DNA from: Flammulina velutipes
Taxonomy: Eukaryota; Basidiomycota; Agaricomycetes; Agaricales; Physalacriaceae
NCBI GenBank assembly: GCA_011800155.1
Contig: CM022369.1
Span: 682,001-746,000 of the forward strand
DNA length: 64,000 nt
Reading direction: 5' to 3'
The notes under the pieces were generated by a model. The model saw only the letters and a list, made by a program, of their open reading frames with translations. It was not told where the DNA came from and made no database searches. Made by a program: the position numbers and the translations under genes. Shown piece by piece: positions 61,911-64,000 of this stretch. Each line of letters begins with the position of its first letter. Position 1 is the first letter of the stretch.

Positions 61911-62343
61911 AGCGATGAGTCAAGGGCGAAAGATAGCTGGGGTTCTCGCCAAATTATACGCTTTACGACTCGTTAGTCCCGACGTGGAACATATTCTTAG
62001 GCGGGACCTGGCGGGTCTTGTGTCTTGACACTAACAGTGAGAGGAGCTGAGAGGAGTGAGTGTCTGCGTCACATCACGTGGCGTGACTGGTTTAATTGTG
62101 CACTTACTGTGCCACTATGTGGCGTTACTAAAACTAAGTGTATACTTATCAGACACCACTCAAAGCTTGAATGCCTCTCGAGGTCCCACATGAAAATGAT
62201 ATATCAGTAAACATTACGGGAAAGCTCCACGATAAAGATAAATTGGGTAAATTGCATACAAACAGATTTCATAGCCAGGAAAGCAAATGAACTCGAGAAA
62301 GACGCGATATCAGTGTCGGCGGACCATCGCTAGAATAAATTTG
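61911..62343. other. Intergenic region between WSS1 and homeodomain gene
   Basis: This 433-bp stretch combines the WSS1 promoter with the homeodomain gene 3' end. It has a CACGTG-like TCACGTGG near 62075 and related TGGCGT words nearby, possible factor sites. No ORF or clear repeat. Confidence 0.4.
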
Positions 62344-63305
62344 TCAGCTCAATCCTGGGATTAACTTTAGGGCCGTACAGGGAGTCCAGCCTTGATTTTT
62401 AAACGCGCCATTTCCCACTTCATCAAGTATATATCGCATTCTGAATTCATATGGCGCGAAGAGATCATTGAACTGGGCGCGACTGAGGGACGAAGGTGAC
62501 TTGCGCGTGACGGCGGCCTCCATGCCTTCTCCGATCTGGAGGAGGAGGGCCGTACGATGTATCTCCTGGGGGCTGGGGAGCTGTCCTTTGTTATGAGGCA
62601 AATTTCGAAAAGGATGAGACTGGATGATCACCTTGATTTTCAGAGGTGTTTGTGGTGACAATTGTGGAGAAGAATGGGCTACAATAGCAGCTGGCTCCGG
62701 TGAGGGTGAGTGGTATATTGGCGGGAGAGTGATTAATGATCGCTGTCCGTCTGGAGAAGGAGTTGAGGTAGGGGGTTGGGGATCAAGCTCGTGAAGGTCG
62801 AGGAGATTTATCATAGCCTGTAGTTCGGATAGTTCGAGATGAAGGAGCTTTGCCCATGTCTTCATCAAAGTCTCTGAAGGGCTTGGAGTCTCCGCAACCA
62901 GTGCACGTAAGGTCGAATAAATCTCCGATTCCGCTAGATTGCCTGATGAGTATACAAAAGCAACGAGAAGCTGAGTAAGCTCACGAGAATGGTGGGGCAT
63001 CTTAGTGCGAGTGCGCCTCCGCTTAAACCAATCCTTCAGTTTGGCAGAATCGAAGTGTTCATTTCCTGGAATTGCCTACGTTCAGGTGTGTCAGCGGATA
63101 TTGGATAACGTGCAGGGAGTAGATAGATACATTGACAGTCAACAAGAGTTCCTTCTTTTGAGCTTGGGTGGGATATGCACCGACACGGTCGAAGAAGTCT
63201 GAACAGAGGATAAGGATCGCAGTAGAAAAGTTGGACAAAGTACATACCATGAAGGACACGCGCACCGTCAGTATTCAAACGTTTCGGACGTTCGAATGGC
63301 TTCAT
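62344..63305 (-). CDS. Atypical homeodomain protein
   Basis: Exons 63248-63305, 63131-63198 and 62344-63075 give 285 aa. The N-terminal 65 residues resemble a homeodomain: basic arm FERPKRLNTDG, helix 1 RVLHDFFDRVGAYPT, helix 2 QKKELLLTVNAIPG, and recognition helix KLKDWFKRRRTRTK. Trp48 and Phe49 of the fold are present (Trp58-Phe59), but the position of invariant Asn51 is Arg61. The remaining 220 residues are helical around LTQLLVAFVYSSGNLAES, then Pro/Ser-rich, with no known domain. It is not arranged as a head-to-head HD1-HD2 pair, so mating-type identity is unlikely. It is divergent from LRP1 (96 bp). Confidence 0.75.
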
Positions 63306-63401
63306 TAAAACGAAGTCGTCGTTTTAGTTGAGCAACGAATTGGGCCTGGCACTGACGGCACATCGGCCCGGACATTTTGACTGGCTCCTGCCATCATCAT
63401 C

Positions 63402-64000
63402 ATGACAACCGAAACGACAAGAGCGAAGGCAAAGCTCGCCAATCTATCTAGGTCTTTGGCAGAACTAGAAATTCATTTGGAGCCTTTATTTTCCCAGACT
63501 CTTCTTGAAACTCTCCTACCTCTTGAGCCTTTACAGCAAGCCAAGCTACAGACACTGCTAAGTTATGTTACCTTTGATTTGATTTTCAGTGCGTTTTTTC
63601 TGTGACTGCGACAATTTGATACCCTGACATCATACAGTATATCTGAAATCTAGAGGAATAGATCCAAGGACACATCCCATAGTCGCAGAGTTGGTAAGTA
63701 AACTGTTATTTCACACGGACATGACGATGAATGCCGCGGCGTAGGACAGAATAAAGCAGTATTTTGGCAAAATTGACAAGGCTGAGAGCTCAGATACTAG
63801 TACGGATTCCCCTAGTCCTCGCCCTTCCATTTTTTCTGATATTCATGCAGAGCGGACGACCGAAATTGACAAGGGAGCCGCTGAACGGTTCATCAAGCAT
63901 GCTATTGCACAAGCACAACAGATCCAGCCTACCGATGAAACTCGAGAGCGCCAACCTTCCGTGCGCGTACCGGTGAAAGTGACGGCGAAAATGAATGAAC
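63402..64000 (+). CDS. LRP1: Nuclear exosome cofactor LRP1/Rrp47 (C1D family), cut by window edge
   Basis: C1D-family proteins bind Rrp6 and RNA and help the nuclear exosome trim pre-rRNA and snoRNAs. Exons 63402-63588, 63638-63693 and 63745 onward give 166 codons before the sequence ends. The Sas10/C1D helical core is present: LSRSLAELEIHLEPLFSQTL, then LQTLLSYVTFDLIF, and the exon-joined IYLKSRGIDPRTHPIVAEL, followed by DRIKQYFGKID. After it comes a charged, Ser-rich region (AESSDTSTDSPSPRPS) that also includes AAERFIKHAI, as in yeast Lrp1 and Sas10 relatives. The C-terminus, usually Lys-rich, lies outside the window. The start is the first ATG. Confidence 0.85.

Noticed and set aside
62058..62160. 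Possible inverted repeat GTGTCTG ... CAGACAC
   Set aside because: Only 7 bp match, no target duplication; too weak for a transposon or terminator.

Overview
The window is nuclear DNA from a basidiomycete, most probably a mushroom-forming agaricomycete. Nearly every gene is split by many short introns, mostly 45-60 nt with GT-AG ends. Neighbouring genes lie on both strands in divergent and convergent pairs only 60-250 bp apart. The encoded set is typical eukaryotic housekeeping machinery. There are no operons, no Shine-Dalgarno sites and no CRISPR array, and I saw no rRNA or tRNA gene. I worked out exon structures by hand from reading frame, splice signals and remembered family motifs; no database search was run.

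Layout. 1-10.9 kb: C-terminally cut NUP188-like nucleoporin (-), an unrecognised Ser/Pro-rich protein (+), a soluble twin-ABC ATPase (-), Mediator subunit MED11 (+), tubulin chaperone TBCA (-) and bHLH factor A (+). 10.9-20.2 kb: a gene-poor stretch holding only a four-TM membrane protein and a second bHLH factor, both (+). 20.2-42.1 kb: LTV1 (-), a very large TAF2 with three C-terminal bromodomains (+), PI3P 5-kinase FAB1 (-), translesion polymerase REV1 (-) and signalosome subunit CSN2 (+). 42.3-53.4 kb: mitochondrial ribosomal protein mL40 (-), triosephosphate isomerase (+), a 418-bp hAT-type MITE, a TPX2-like spindle protein (+), helicase/ubiquitin ligase RAD5 (-) and chaperonin subunit CCT7 (+). 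53.7-64 kb: a DAL5-like MFS transporter (+), mitoribosomal mS45/Bot1 (-), a DUF1769 protein (-), methyltransferase EFM3 (+), DNA-protein crosslink protease WSS1 (-), an atypical homeodomain protein (-) and the start of exosome cofactor LRP1/Rrp47 (+).

Functional links. REV1 and RAD5 act in the same PCNA-ubiquitin damage-tolerance route, and WSS1 removes DNA-protein crosslinks, so three genome-maintenance genes lie within about 25 kb. TAF2, MED11, the two bHLH proteins and the homeodomain protein belong to transcription. LTV1 and LRP1 belong to ribosome and rRNA maturation; mL40 and mS45 belong to the mitoribosome. I read this as ordinary fungal gene order, not a dedicated cluster.

The most unusual observations are a run of micro-exons of 5, 3 and 16 nt that spell the Walker A motif of RAD5, the TAF2-bromodomain fusion, the MITE with perfect terminal repeats and target duplication, a homeodomain whose invariant Asn is Arg, and several GC-AG introns.
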